Positions 1 to 12,582 are shown, counted from the stretch's first letter. The stretch is 64,000 bases of DNA from Calliopsis andreniformis (GCF_051401765.1 NC_135066.1:18517001-18581000); one strand, 5' to 3'. Made by a program: numbers and translations. Notes: generated by a model not told the origin, from the letters alone.

Positions 1-599
1 GATGACTTATTATTTCTGTTTCACGCGAAGTCTCATGAAACGCATTGCACCTAAGGTATTTCACGACATTTTTCATGGCACAGGAATAGTACGCGTTTTT
101 GCTGGGTCTCCTACATCTATTGCGAGCGTATTTGTAGTTGTAAGTTGTAACAGGTGTTGACATCTACATTCAGAGGGGATCCTACTCCATGACCATTCCG
201 CAAAGAGTGAGGAAGCCGCTCGGGCTAGGCCGCCCGCGAGCGATTGCGGGCACTGCCAAATGCCCGCGGGAAGGTTTTCTGAGTATCACTGTTCTAGAGC
301 ATCTGTTGGAATTAAAATCTTGTATATATGACGAAATAATAAATATTACAGACAGCAGACAATAGGCTAATATGAGTTTTTGAAAATTTGAACAAACGTG
401 TCGATATGTGCTTGGATGTCGGAGTAGAATACTTCCAACACATGCTGTAGAAGGAGTTTACAGGTATAGGTGAGTGCATATAAATCGCGACGATTTCTTT
501 TTTCCCAATCGTTCTTATTTGGGACACGCTTTTTTATTAATGTAACTCTTGCGTTCCTACGATCGGATCACTAAAGACCCGCCACAGAGAATACGTATA
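1..599. other. No gene recognised
   Basis: No coding region or repeat I can name. A short GC-rich patch at about 185-285 stands out from the AT-rich surroundings, but neither strand gives a recognisable protein. Confidence 0.5.
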
Positions 600-1252
600 C
601 AGGGTATCTCAAAATTGGTGGTACAATTGAAATGAGAGTGATTTTACATGAAAAAATAAGGCGATAATGTACAATACAAATTGATCTGTTACGTCTCGGC
701 TACGTTGCCGGGGATAAATAACAGTATAATATATAAAGTTTAGACTACTATTGTCTTCCTCGGGATCGTCGGAGTATTCGTAATTAGGAATTAGTTGGAC
801 TGAGCGTCACTTAAATACATGCGTATAAGGATACAGGTAGTTTATTCAATTATATCTCGTTTCAGAGATACTGTAGATATGTTATTACAATTATATATTT
901 TTTCGAAAGTACAAAATATAGTTTAAGTTACATGATATATCTTTTCGGAGATACAAAATATAGTTTACAATAGTTGACAATGTTTGGCTACCTTAAAACT
1001 AGCTTATGAGGGAGAAGAATCCTAATGGCTCGGCGTTAGGAGATTTACAAGATGTCTCTTCTTCTCGTTCCACGGTTTTCACGTCGCGTGGGGCACTAAC
1101 TAACAACTGTGTACTCGACGGGCCTAGTATTCGACACTTGTGTTCAAGTAAAAGTACACCATTTCGATAGTAAAAGTACACCATATTTCGATTTATCTTG
1201 TCATGCAGTATCATTGGCTTTCCGTTTCTACTACCAGTTCTGGGACACCCTG
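600..1252. mobile_element. TA-flanked MITE with CAGGGT ends
   Basis: The left end starts CAGGGTATCTCA and the right end closes with TGGGACACCCTG. The right end in reverse complement (CAGGGTGTCCCAGAACTGGT) aligns with the left end over several tens of bases. The element is bracketed by TA dinucleotides at 598-599 and 1253-1254, the target duplication expected of Tc1/mariner-type transposition. At 653 bp with no transposase it is non-autonomous. Similar CAGGGT ends occur at 16421, 23257 and 63341. Confidence 0.7.
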
Positions 1253-1254
1253 TA

Positions 1255-2431
1255 GATCATGATTGACCTGAACGCAGACCTTACGGTCCGTACTCTAAGG
1301 ACTAATACGCTAATAGGCACACACATATAACCGTCTCAATTGTAATAGTCGTACGAGTAGTATGGGTTACGGTGGTTAAAATCTATTGACACATAGAGAC
1401 TCTGTATGTAAGAGACTGTTCCTGCTGAGTTCCCGCTGCGATGTTACCATGGCGGCACTGCTTTGAATACTCTAGGCAGATCACCTTGTAGAAGTAGATG
1501 CATGCAGAAATTTCTAAAATGTTGGAGGAATTTTTTTGATACCTGAATAAGCGGAATTTGAAATCAATCGGCACGTGGATACATTTTAATAAATAAAGCA
1601 TTATATCGTATTTTACAATTACAAATGACCATGCTATTGTTGAACCTTTATTTAGTTCACATCTGTTTGGAATTCTTTTACCTTATACATTAACAGTCAG
1701 ATAAGTCTTGAAATTATAGTTAGGATCTACATAACTCAGGGAATTTTCTTGACTGTAGCAGCGAACACGTATTATACACCTACAAGTGTCTGGTTTAGCG
1801 AATTATGGGATTAGGACCGGTCATAACCGGCAACCTTCCAAGAACAAGCTTTACCGAAAACGCAGAGATACAATTTAAGTACTGCATATTCGAGACAGAC
1901 TTCATTTATCACTTATTCGTCCATATATAGGGTATTCACGATAATTTGTATCAGCGTTTCTTTCGAAGGGAACTTTTATTTTTATAAATGGATTGTTACA
2001 TATGTTTTTATATCATATGAGAGCGTGCATTAAGATAAGTTCAATCATGTAGTATACTATGGTTTTCAAGATTATACAAGATCAGAAATAAAAGAACTAA
2101 ATTTAACACTTCCTAATATTAAATTTATTTAATATTACTCCTTACTTCTCTTTCAAAAACACTCTATATAAATGAATGAATAAATGAGTGAATGAGCGAA
2201 AGAGTAAATGAATAAATGAATAAATTAATAAATAAACAAACAAATAAATGTGTAAATAGACATGCGAATATTTGTACATATATTTTTATTAGTATTGTAT
2301 GTATGTATACCGTGTTTTTGAAAGAGAAATAAAATGTACATAGGTAATTCAATTTCAAAAAAATTGACTTCAATTAACGTGGATCTCACATACAGATATT
2401 GGATACTATTAAATTTTGTACAAAATATATA
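1255..2431. other. Gene-free spacer with AATG-type microsatellite
   Basis: No gene recognised. At about 2170-2252 there is a degenerate tetranucleotide run based on AATG/AATA. It accounts for the low-complexity open frames on the minus strand there. Confidence 0.55.
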
Positions 2432-3174
2432 TACACGTAACACTTTTCACAATTTTTCAAGTACTTGCGATAATCTGACCAAAAAAATATTGTGGACAAA
2501 AATTGATCAGTTTTCGACTGGCTATACATTACAATAAAAAAAAGTTCGAATTTTTTTTGTATTATTATTGTCGGGGGCACCTTCATTTTTTTAAATGACA
2601 CTTTGTATTTTTGACTTAACAGTATTGTAGCCCGTATCAAGACGAATTCAACGACCTAGTATATTATGACCTTCGGATGACCTTGAAGACAAAGAAATGA
2701 TTCATGTTCTTGTAGGCACAATTCCGTTCTACGTATAGGTTTGCATTCTACAACGTAGAACGAAATTGTGCCTACAAGAACATGGACTTCAATTCAAACA
2801 TTTGTTGCGACTTTTTCACGAAATCGTTTATGTTAATTTAATCAAGGTTCCTGATTTGAATGTAATTTCGAGTCTTAATAATAAACACAAGTTATTATCA
2901 CCCATTCAAGCAAATTGTCATTTTCATGATCTAGTATACTAGATCGTTGAATTCGTCTTGATACGGGCTACAATACTGTTAAGTCAAAAATACAAAATGT
3001 CATTTAAAAAAATGAAGGTGCCCTCGACAATAATAATACAACAAAAATTTCGAACTTTTTTTTATTGTAATGTAGGGCCAATCGAAAACTGATCAACTTT
3101 TGTCTAAGATACTTTTTTGTTAGATTGTCACAAGTACTTGAAAAATTGTGAAAAGTGTTACGTGGGACACCCTG
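2432..3174. mobile_element. Long inverted-repeat MITE
   Basis: Left arm about 2432-2666 and right arm about 2930-3165 are imperfect reverse complements of roughly 230 bp. They share, for example, the segments around 2600-2655 and 2940-3000. The right end reads GGGACACCCTG followed by TA at 3175-3176, matching the CAGGGT end type seen elsewhere. The left end has lost about ten bases (TACACGTAACAC where TACAGGGTGTCCCACGTAAC would be expected). There is no transposase. Short open frames within the arms mirror each other because of the palindrome and are not genes. Confidence 0.75.
2703..2784. repeat. Near-perfect 32-bp hairpin inside the larger palindrome
   Basis: Arms 2703-2734 and 2753-2784 pair with about one mismatch around an 18-nt loop. 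The arms begin CATGTTCTTGTAGGC. The hairpin sits in the spacer of the larger inverted repeat, so palindromes are nested here. Confidence 0.75.
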
Positions 3175-3176
3175 TA

Positions 3177-4860
3177 TGTTTTAAATAACTATTGTAATGA
3201 AATCAATACTATAAATATTTCAGTTCATTTTGACCTTTTATTGTATTTTGCATTATATTTACAATACGTCTTATATGAATAAGGTTATGTGGTTATTGAT
3301 ACGTAACACGAAGTAGCATCCTATCATCGCGTTACGTTATCAAGGATCGCGTTCCCTCGATTACAACGTCAAGCGATCTCCTCTTTCTAGTCACAGTTCC
3401 CCACTACACTTATACTCACTCCACGATTATGTAAATTCGCTACGCTGGTACATAGATACTTTCCCGGCAGGTCTGGACCAGAGTGACCAGGTGTGGCGAT
3501 TTTTCGCCAAATTGGCTATTTTTTAGCTGTAATACCGACTAGCGAGTTTATGGCGATAAGTAATCATGTACAATGTACACCCAGTTCATTGTATTCTGGC
3601 CGCTCTGACACATATGCATGTAGTAGATATATTACAAATATCGGCTAGATTCATGGTTTGAACAAAGTTGTTGGCAAAACAGTTTTCTAACGCACTATGC
3701 GAGTTGTGCTGCTGTGTTACCCATAGTGGTATTTAGGTACATACCCATTGTTTATCATGAGTTTATATGTTGCGTTACACAGCTGCCTTCGTTCTGTTGT
3801 CTAATGCAATAGGATATAGGGTAATTGATTGAGTGAATAATAAAGGGTGTAAGATACTGGAGTATTTCTTTCCTTATGCCAACCGATAGATTTTGTATTA
3901 CCAATTATAATTATAGGCAATTCATAACAGAGAAACGGTATAAAATGAAAAATAATTGCTTACAAAAGGTATCATACATACACCCAAATAAAATGACTAA
4001 AAATGAATTTTTGTGATTAAATGGTAAAATTTCGACTGTGTACGAGAAAAGACTTTAAATCATAAAAGTATATTTGGTCTATTAATGTTGATGAAGCTTA
4101 AAAATTCAACACAATATTGTATGGAATGCATAGATCTAAAATCTAAAGGATGGAGCCTTCCTGGTGAGGGCAGGAAGTCATAGACGGAAGGAAGGAATAA
4201 TCGCCGCCGCCATTTGTTTGTGGGCCAAATGAAACGAGGTTAAAAACTCGAACGTTAATCCCTTCTAATCCAAGTATAATAGAAGAAGCAATAAAATTAG
4301 ATACATATATACATATTTGATTTCTTATTATTCAAATTGTAGAGATACCACTTTCTAGAAAATACAAGAGAAAAAACTGATACTGAACACACAGAGGTAT
4401 TAAATTAACAGAGATTATTCTGCATTGTGTTTCTTATGGGGATAGTACTTGTTTCTCAGATTGTGTAATATTTTATTTCTAATACTAATTACGCGTCTCA
4501 AAACAATAATTAAATGATATTAAAAAAAAGAACGCAGACTAAAGCATTGTATATTACGATATCGTTTTATGAAACCAATATACAATAATGGCGGTACGCG
4601 TTACCAACCGATTTGAAATTTCAAATCAAGCGACTAGTATTAATATTTAAATTTGGCTGTAGTATGCACTGCATGTTACCACATGCATATAGCTGACGCT
4701 ACCCCCTGTTATGATGTAATAGATCCGTAGATGTACATAGAATATGCTTATAATAGCCGGGATCCATGATGAAATGTATAATTACTAGATTTTTAAATAA
4801 TTTTTTTAAATAAGTAATTCATTTTAAACTGTAAATAATATACTTTTAATACAGTTTTTT
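3177..4860. other. Gene-free, probably repeat-derived
   Basis: No gene recognised. The stretch at about 3595-3612 (GGCCGCTCTGACACATA) resembles the terminus of the foldback family seen at 23868 and 60396. A slightly GC-richer patch lies at about 4140-4225. Confidence 0.4.
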
Positions 4861-4869
4861 TTAGGCAGG

Positions 4870-5749
4870 TTATGTAAAAGCAAATGCAATGAAAATATTT
4901 TTAAATGCTTGCCATAATGATTTACGTACTCATCATAGAGACTTGCAACAGCATATAAAAACTAAAGTGCATCTAAAGAATATGGATAGTGTTAATACAA
5001 AACAAATAAAACTTCTAACTATGTGTAATTTGAATACAAAATCAGAAGAAAAGGAATCAGATCTAAAACTGACTGTGTTTATTGCATATTATAGTACTAT
5101 TCGAAGCACTGAACATTTTTTGTAAAATTTTAAATAAACCGCAATTTAAAAATTTACAATTGCATAGAACAAAGCGTGCAAATTTGATAAAATTTGTTAT
5201 TGCATCTAACATATTTATTAAGCTGATACAAGATGTTGGAAACATGCCCTATTCGCTTATCGTGAATGAGTCAACCGATATCTTTACAATGAAGTGTTTA
5301 TATTTGTGTATTCAATATTTTAGTGTTTCAAAAAATCGAATTTTAATGAACTTTTTATGGGCTTGATAAAAGTAACTAAAGCTAATACTAACACTCTACA
5401 TGCTTCAGTAAAAAGTTTTTTAAATGATATAAAATTACCATTATGTAATTTAATGACACTGGAAACTGATGGTGGCAGTAATTTTTGCAGCAGAAATCAT
5501 TCTCTCGTGTAAAAATAGTGTAAGAATAGTGTAAAAAAACTCAGAAATAGAATACGCTTAAAATTGCTGGATTCTATGTTAAAAATTAAAATGAATTTTT
5601 ATACACATAACATGTATTGCAAAGATTTCCAAGTCACTACTGCTATGCTTAGAGATTTTAATACTGAAGTCATGTACGAACAATCGGAACAGTTCCAGCA
5701 CCAACCACAGTTAGAAGAGACACAATTACTAGAAGAGAGAGAAAGATAG
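4870..5749 (+). pseudogene. hAT-superfamily transposase remnant
   Basis: About 4889-5125 encodes the tail of a BED-like zinc finger (a cysteine followed by HHRDLQQHIKTKVH). The following frame at 5082-5366 has KPYSL-like text as MPYSLIVNESTDI, matching the first catalytic-Asp region of hAT transposases. About 5356-5510 continues with LETDGGSNFCSRNHSL, corresponding to the family's DGA.NM.G..NS motif. Frameshifts separate these blocks. After 5512 the sequence jumps to a piece near 5564-5749 resembling the family's later YxKDFxVTxxMLxxFN region, so the centre is deleted and the C-terminal dimerisation domain is missing. This is a dead fragment. Family assignment is from recognised motifs, not a search. 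Confidence 0.65.
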
Positions 5750-6690
5750 AATACTTTAATGTCATACGGCAATTCGATATTTGCTATATTAATTCATGTG
5801 AAAAATTTTATTAATTTAGATTTTAAGATCTTTTTTTATATTTAAGAAATAAATGTTAATATAATATAAATATTATATTAGATTTATAAAATAAATTCTG
5901 ACCCATTTTTCATTTTAATTTTTAGTAAAAATAAGATTTGCATTATTTTATCAGAAATTATTATCATTTTTATAACACATTACTCTTCAAATTTGAAGTT
6001 TGTAAGTTTCTAAACAATTGAAAGTGTTGACGATTTTTTTGGCGATAAAAGAGACACGAAATGGCAATATTTGGAGACTGCACCCTATAGGTAACAACAC
6101 CAATTTCAGTTAACCTAGTCACTCTGCCAAAGGCCTGCATCCTGTAAGCTGCTTTGACCTCATGAAAAACTCCAACACACAAGAAATTTTTAAGACAAGT
6201 TATCTATTCTACTCCACAATATAATAGGTAAAATAGAATTCTTTCAAACCATACATTCAATGCTATAGGTGCTATCATCGAGATGCTCCAAAGTCAAAGG
6301 TTGTTTCGTTACTTATAAACTTTATTCAATTTTCTTTTGTTTTCGGATACAATGCGTCGTTGGACAGAGTTCTTCTCTTACTACTAATGTTTCCAAAATT
6401 GTACTGCCTTTAGTTCTGTTTCACTTTCCTATTTAAGGATGTTCTAACTGGGTTGCTAAAGATAAGGTTCTGATCTGGAGTTTGGATCAAGAATGTGAAA
6501 TTTTTGGGAAAGTGTTTTCCGTGGTAGGTCTCTATCTAGATTTTATCGGGATGTGAAAGAATTTTCCTAATTGCAGATAACATCTTGCCAGAGGAATTTC
6601 GGAAAAACGGGTTTGCTCTACAATAGAAGGCGCTTAACTCCGATAAGCATTTATTTATGGGAGAAAGTTGAAAAACAGAGGAAGAAAAGA
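5750..6690. other. Gene-free AT-rich region
   Basis: No coding region or clear repeat structure recognised. It is very AT-rich at 5760-6000. Confidence 0.5.
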
Positions 6691-6694
6691 AAAA

Positions 6695-6990
6695 TATAGT
6701 GCTATTGGAGACAGCATTGAAGGTTGTGGTAACCCGTCAGTGCCAAGCCTTCGGACATCTTGTAAAAAGTTGCAACAAATCCCCAAACTGTCTAAAGTGT
6801 GCTTCAAATCACTTCACAAAAAATTGTCTAAAAATACCAGATACCCCAGCTACATGTATCAGTTGCAAAGGAGATTATCTTGCAAATTATAAGTAATGTC
6901 TATTTTTTACTGAAATACCTAAAAAAAAGGCAGACTCACAGATGAATCATACACAGTGTCTTAAAATTATGGGAAAAGCCGAAATCAATC
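6695..6990 (+). pseudogene. Jockey-type retrotransposon gag zinc-knuckle fragment
   Basis: The frame starting 6699 contains three successive knuckle-like blocks: CQAFGHLVKSC, CLKCASNHFTKNC and CISCKGDYLANYK. This is the order and spacing of the CCHC knuckles of ORF1 in Jockey-clade non-LTR elements. The third knuckle is cut short and no reverse transcriptase follows in frame, so this is an orphan scrap. The same architecture recurs in the fuller element at 46810-50091. Confidence 0.65.
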
Positions 6991-7199
6991 GAAAAGTCCT
7001 TTACCGTTTTTTAATATGAGATTCCTTTGTCTAGTTATGAACAGTTAAAAATTGGGTTGTCAAATTCCGAGGCGCGCTGTTTGAATCCCAGACTGCTAAG
7101 CGTGCGACCACACTTGCACGCACAAACATACTAGAATTCCGCGTAGATGCATGTCTACTCACACTGTACCGTTGACTGTACTGGTTCGAATGTACCTTC

Positions 7200-8170
7200 G
7201 TGGCATTTAGGACATCTTATACTTATTGTTATTGATTGTGTTCATAATAAGTGTTCGAACACGTCTCCATCGTTTTCAACATATTTTTCACACATTTTGA
7301 GTATGAACTCGCAAACTCACATAAGTATCACATAGTCCTTCTGTAGTTCTTACTGAATTAAATGCCTCAGTGATTCCTTTGCGCAAAACGTCCGGGCAGT
7401 TAATTGGAACTGCATAAACATTTTGTTTTATGAATCCCCGAAGAGAGAAGTCTTGGGATGTGAAGTCTGGCGATCGAAGTGTCCAAGAGGTTGATCCTGA
7501 TCGCTCTATCCACCTAATTTCATAGATATTGTTTAGAAATGCTTTTACATTTTAGCCAAAATGGGCTGAAGTACTATCCTGCTGAAATAGCACTCCGCTT
7601 CTGTTTTCCAAATGTCTTCTATTAACATTGGCAGATCATTTTGTAAAAGTTTAAAGCAGGCTGCAGCCGTCAATATCTCGGGTAAAAAGGTTAGCCCTAA
7701 AATGTAATCCCCTATCATACCTACCCACATATTAATGCTCCATCTATGATAAAATAAGCGACTTGTTTCGTGGGAATTATCATGATCCTATACGTGCTCA
7801 TTGCGGCTATTAAAAGTACCAGCCCTTGTAAATGTATTTTCATCGGTTCACAAAATGTTGTTTAATACCTGTGGGTCTTGCTGGTTGTTTCGTAGTATCC
7901 ATCTGCAAAACGTAACTCTTTTCGGCATATTCAGTGGCAGTAAAGCTCGGACCCGGTAAATGTCAACCGATCCCTGACCATCTTCTTTCAAAATTCGGTG
8001 GGTGGTTAAGTGTAAGGTACCATGTATTTGCTTAATCTACCTGACGCTGATTAAAGGATTTTCTTTTACATGTTGCAAAACTATTTTTTTGTTGTGGATG
8101 GACCGCACTGTTTTCGGTTTTCCCGCCGTAGAATAGTTCGATTAAAATTGTCCATTTTCTCGCAAGTTTT
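7200..8170 (-). pseudogene. IS630/Tc1-like DDE transposase, broken
   Basis: Read on the minus strand this is a decayed transposase of the insect type with a DUF4817-like N-terminus. About 7545-7735 gives MWVGMIGDYILG followed by FLPEILTA and FLQNDLP-like text (LLQNDLPMLIEDI), a block conserved in this family. Further on, about 7390-7530, come WIERSG..SW and LRSPDFTSQDFSLRGFIKQNVY, matching the family's RSPDLTPxDFFLWGxxKxxVY motif that carries the last acidic residue region. Upstream, 7730-8170, the helix-turn-helix and first Asp region are recognisable only with multiple stops and frameshifts. I found no terminal repeats. Confidence 0.7.
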
Positions 8171-8187
8171 TTCGAAATTTTCTCGCA

Positions 8188-8409
8188 GTGACAACAATTA
8201 CATACAATTATCGCTATATCAGTCTTCTTAGCGCAATCAGTAAGATACTTGAGACGATAATGTTAATAGCACTCATCAAGTACTTAAATGAACATAAAGT
8301 TATAATAGACGAGCAATTTGGATTTAGAACATATCACTTAACACTTCAGCAGATTCTTAAGGGACGTTTAGTCACATGCAACAGTGCGCACGAATACGCT
8401 GGTATATAG
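8188..8409 (+). pseudogene. Non-LTR reverse transcriptase fragment
   Basis: The frame contains YRYISLLSAISKILE, LIKYLNEHK and DEQFGFRTYHLT. This matches the NYRPISLL...KxxE...QFGFR block of Jockey-superfamily reverse transcriptases. Only about 60 residues survive, without the catalytic FADD region. It abuts the end of the opposite-strand transposase remnant at 8170. Confidence 0.7.
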
Positions 8410-8782
8410 TAGGTGCTTCTGAACAGCATAACTTGAAAGGGTGATTATAGATACCAAAATGAGAAGAAATCAAGAATAACGATCTTGCGTATAAGACTTC
8501 GGTTGCTAGTTATACATGTCTAAAAATTTGGTAAAAGCTACTAGAAATGAGTTCACGCAGAGGTCTCGAGTAGTATAGTCCTGACCTGACCAGTGATGCC
8601 AAAATCGTGGCACGTAGGACAAACAGGTTACCCCCATTATGACCCACTGTCGTTCTTCACTCTATGCATCGCTCTACACACCAGCGTCCTAGGCTCCTTT
8701 CCGTGTGCGCTGTCTGCTCGATTAATTCCGCCCGAGAATTCACATTATCGAAATCCCAGCGCGTGGTTCGCAAATCGGAAGT

Positions 8783-8994
8783 TATGGTAGAATTAATTTC
8801 AACAGGCGGCTCAGGGTCACTCAGTTCCTCACGCACCTTTCTGGTGGGACAGAGGAGTGAGCTCATGGATATTCTCCACGCGCGGCAAGTGCGTCCGCGC
8901 GCACGGGGAACTGCCGCGGTGGGGGAACCCACCAGAAAAGCGCGTGAGGGGCTGAGTGACCCTGAGTCGCCTGTTGAAATTAATTCTACCATAG
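8783..8994. repeat. GC-rich hairpin element, TA-flanked
   Basis: Arms 8783-8848 and 8928-8994 are reverse complements with only a few mismatches, starting TATGGTAGAATTAATTTC on both strands. The loop at 8849-8927 is rich in CpG. TA dinucleotides at both tips suggest a small TA-inserting MITE. The open frames on both strands across this region read nearly the same peptide because of the palindrome and are not credible genes. Confidence 0.75.
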
Positions 8995-9049
8995 TCATCG
9001 AATCTCGGTGCGCCAATTCTACGTTTTCTCTCCTTCCTTCTTATTAATT

Positions 9050-9540
9050 AGTTGCGTTATAGACAACTAGATTTGTGTCTTCTGTCTTTCTGTAATAGTA
9101 ATAAAATATTATTATATACTTATCTTTTTATCTTCTTCTCAGTAGAAGTTTCGCGTTGATGTTACTTAGTCATCCTAAGCATACATATAAATGAAGAGTT
9201 AATTAAAATCGTAATTATAATTATAATAATAAAGATAAATACGTAATAATATTTGTTGTATTTTTTATTATCATGATTATGCTTGACATGAGCTTTTTAC
9301 CTTTTTAAGGTTTCTTGTAACCCAGTTTATAACCCAGAGTAAAGGTTTGTATTACGTCTGAGCTAAATTTTTTTACTTTACAATATTATACATTTAAGAG
9401 CACAACTCAGGCGTGGTATTCCTAAACTTATGAGTTGCAAAGAAGTAATTATAATTTTTGTGGTTGGATAAAGGGAAAATACTGTAGAAAATTTTGATTT
9501 CTACAACATATTTTTGAAGTCGGCGAGGCGACTCAAATTC
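9050..9540. other. Gene-free AT-rich region
   Basis: Nothing recognised. Confidence 0.5.
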
Positions 9541-10798
9541 TTTAGGAGGTACGATAGTCACGTGATTTTTCGAGATTGACAGGTCGGTATCTATTGTTAC
9601 AGTTTTCGTTGTAGGAATAATATTATTTACAATCACGCGACCGTCTAATGAAGGCGAAATGAAATCACCCTATGAGTCCAAATTAGAAACGCAACTTAGA
9701 AAATTTCCGCCTCCATTACATATATAACTATACCAGCCACGTGTACGTGAGCTCGGCGCTTCAGATAGTTGCGAGAAGTCAAGAGAGAAGGCAGATGTGA
9801 TCCTTGCTCTCTCGCTCTTAAAACGTTAAGGTTCAACTGTTCAAGTTGCTGGCAAGCGACACGCGTCACGCACAATCTTTTCATTTGCCAAAATATTTTC
9901 TTTTCTCGATTTGTAAATGAGGGCAGCAGCGGATCCAGTCTACAGTCTCAAATTAAGTACACATAAAATTAAGAATATGTAGATCAAGCATTTGGAGAGA
10001 CATCTACTTTACATTTATCGCAATAATAATGTAACTATGTAATCCATACTCTAAGTATTAAAAGCTAACAGTAACTCCGTCGATTAGCGTAAACTTTCAC
10101 CCGATTTGTTTGAAATTTTTAGCAATGATTGTTAATACTATTCTGTTCGTTTACACTTACGGAATGTTTTGTTGAATGATATATATTTTTATCGTTGTAT
10201 GTGGGGCCCCTGTCTTATGGGTATCGTAACCACCTAGTGCCTCTGCGTAAATCCGCTAGTGATGCGGTCCCAAAAGCTTTTTATGAAATTTTGAGGGATG
10301 AGTCTTAAGATCAAGTGATGACATTCTGGGGAATATCTCTATGTATATTTTTTATGAACAATTAAAACAAGTCCGTATATATGTACTTAGAAAATAATAA
10401 TAGTCCCAAGGAAGGCTGTTAGATAGCTGTGGATGATGATTTCTTTCTAAATGACAGATCCTGTGTTCCATACCTCGTATACACCTTATATACATACGTA
10501 TATATATACATGTGCATGTATTTACAGAGAATTAAAATAATGTGTGTGCTGCATCTAGGTCCTAGGCAGTGGAAATTCCTCGATAAAATACACAGAAAAA
10601 AGTTCAATTGTATGTATCTATGCGTTAGATATGTATTTATTAACGAGAATTTGTATAAAGAAGTTACAATATTTGTAAAATACTGCTAATTGCAATTTAA
10701 ATATTTAAAAATGATAGTTCTTTCCATACTGGGTATCGAGGCTGAAACGTGTTACTTATAATGAAACTATAATCCGCAGCTACTCAATCGTTTGTTTT

Positions 10799-11006
10799 AA
10801 GGATATTTAGTAATACGAGCGTTCAAAGTAGAGCAAAAATCTATCATTCACAGCCGTAAAATTCCAGCACTTTTCTATAATTTAGAGAGTTTATGGAACG
10901 AAAGACTCAAGTTGAAAGACAATAAGTTGACTGCGCTGCGTTAAACTTTTGTTTTTTGAATGAACCTCTTCTCAGCTCAAAACTTTCTCATATAACAACA
11001 AAAAGA
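10799..11006 (+). repeat. Half copy of foldback family Y
   Basis: It matches 60570-60745 from GATATTTAGTA through GACTGCGCTGCG to CTCAGCTCAAAA and AACGACAAAAAG-like text. Only the right half of the palindrome is present, inserted within the large-armed element. Confidence 0.65.
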
Positions 11007-11589
11007 GATAAACAAGAGAGGACAATCGAAGATTTAGGAATGAAAAGCAGACACGTGAAAGAAGTTAGATACAGCGGAAAAGAGTCATATGTATAACAGA
11101 AAGTTAAGTATCTCGCCCAAGCTTTGCTAAGAACGTTCACCAGGCCCAAGCTAGGCTTTGAAGGAAAAGTACTAGAGACAGAAGAGAAAAGAACAGAACT
11201 AAATAACTAACGCACGGTTACACGTACATTTCCTTTTACCAATTGTAGTAAATTTATTTAAACTACGAAAACTCCAAAGTATTATAACGCAAACTATCAC
11301 CTAGGGAAACTGAACAAATGATCCGCACACGGAGACCACCTAACAATTAATGACCTCTTTCCACTCTCGGTTCCCCGTCCGGCACTGTCGCGAGGTCTAT
11401 TCGGCTGTCTCTGTTTTTGTTTTCTTTTGACAGCCGATGATCCACAACCAACCCCTGTGCGCGAACAAGAGGTACAGTCAATCTCGGCTTGAGTTTTCTT
11501 CTTTTGTCCCTTCTCACAATACCATGGCAAAAGCATAGTGGCAATACCACAGCCGTCACAGTGATATATGTACTCTAAATATTTTAAAA
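11007..11589. other. Interior of the large-armed element, no gene
   Basis: Open frames on the minus strand at 11297-11593 are not recognisable and overlap each other. I see no transposase. Confidence 0.4.
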
Positions 11590-12582
11590 ACACAAAAAAG
11601 TTCTTTCCATACTGGGTATCAAACGCAGTATCTGTTACTTAAACAGAAATCATTATCCGCAGCTACCCAATAGCCTTCATCGAGAATGCTATTATTAATT
11701 TCCAAAGGTATGTATATACACTTGTTTTAATTGTTTATAAAAAATACACATAGAGTAGAGTCATCACTCCTAGACTCACCCTACAGAATTTCATAAAAAT
11801 CTCGAGTGGTTTCACTAATAGCGGACTTGCACAGGTGGCGATCACCTCGGGACCCGTAAAACAGGGTCCCGAAAAATATGCATTATTTCATCAGAAAATC
11901 CGTACGTGGAACGGTGCAGTTGAGTAGAATAGTATTAGTAACAATTAACAAAAATTTGAAACAAATCGGATGAAAGTTTACTGCGACTTTTTAGCTTTTA
12001 ACACCTAGAGTGTGGATTATATAACTATATTATTATCGCGATAAATGAGAAACAGATATCTTTTCAAATACTTGATCCCAATATTCGTAATCTTATGCGC
12101 ATTTAATTTTGCATAAAAATAAAGCAATACATATTCTGCATAATTTATTTGTGTTAATGGGGCTCCAGAAATTTGGAATGACTCGGGTCTCTTGAAGAAT
12201 AGATCCGCCGCTGCCTTCTTTTACAAATCAAAAAGTGAAAATATTGACGCAAATAAAAATATTGTGCCTGGCTTGTGTCGCTTGCCAGAAACTTGAACAG
12301 TTGAATCTCAACGTTTTAAGAGCGAGAGAGTAAGAGTCACATCTGCCTTCTATCTCGACTTCTCGCAATTATATGAAGCGCCGAGCTCACATACACGTGG
12401 CTGGTATAGTTATATATCTAGTGGAGGGGGAAATTTTCTAAGTCTACAATTTGGAACCATAGGGTGACTCCATCTCGCCTTCATTAGACACTCTGTAGGT
12501 AACACTATTCCTGTAACGATAACTGTATGAGCAGATACCGACCTGTCAATCTCGAAAGGTTACGTGACTATCATTACCCCTT

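Larger units (their letters stand above)
9545..12582. mobile_element. Element with ~1 kb terminal inverted arms (family L)
   Basis: The left arm 9545-10480 and the right arm about 11590-12582 are long, clearly related reverse complements. Both outer ends carry GATAGTCACGTGA/CGTAAC followed by CGAGATTGACAGGTCGGTAT. Shared inner landmarks include CACGTG, a CTCTCGCTCTTAAAACGTT block and AATAATAATAG near the inner edge. The core contains no recognisable transposase. A short inner-arm duplicate lies at 10713-10795, and a foldback half-copy (10799-11006) is inserted next to it. Related arms recur at 20405-20925, 60936-61665 and 62235-63215. This is probably a non-autonomous DNA transposon; the superfamily is unknown. 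Confidence 0.7.

Noticed and set aside
7070..7110. TTTGAATCCC-like text resembling a tRNA B box
   Set aside because: No A box at the right distance and no cloverleaf could be drawn; similar text elsewhere (44040) also fails.
8657..9047. Overlapping 119- and 127-codon open frames on opposite strands
   Set aside because: They read nearly the same peptide because the DNA is a GC-rich palindrome; no motif or splice context supports a gene.
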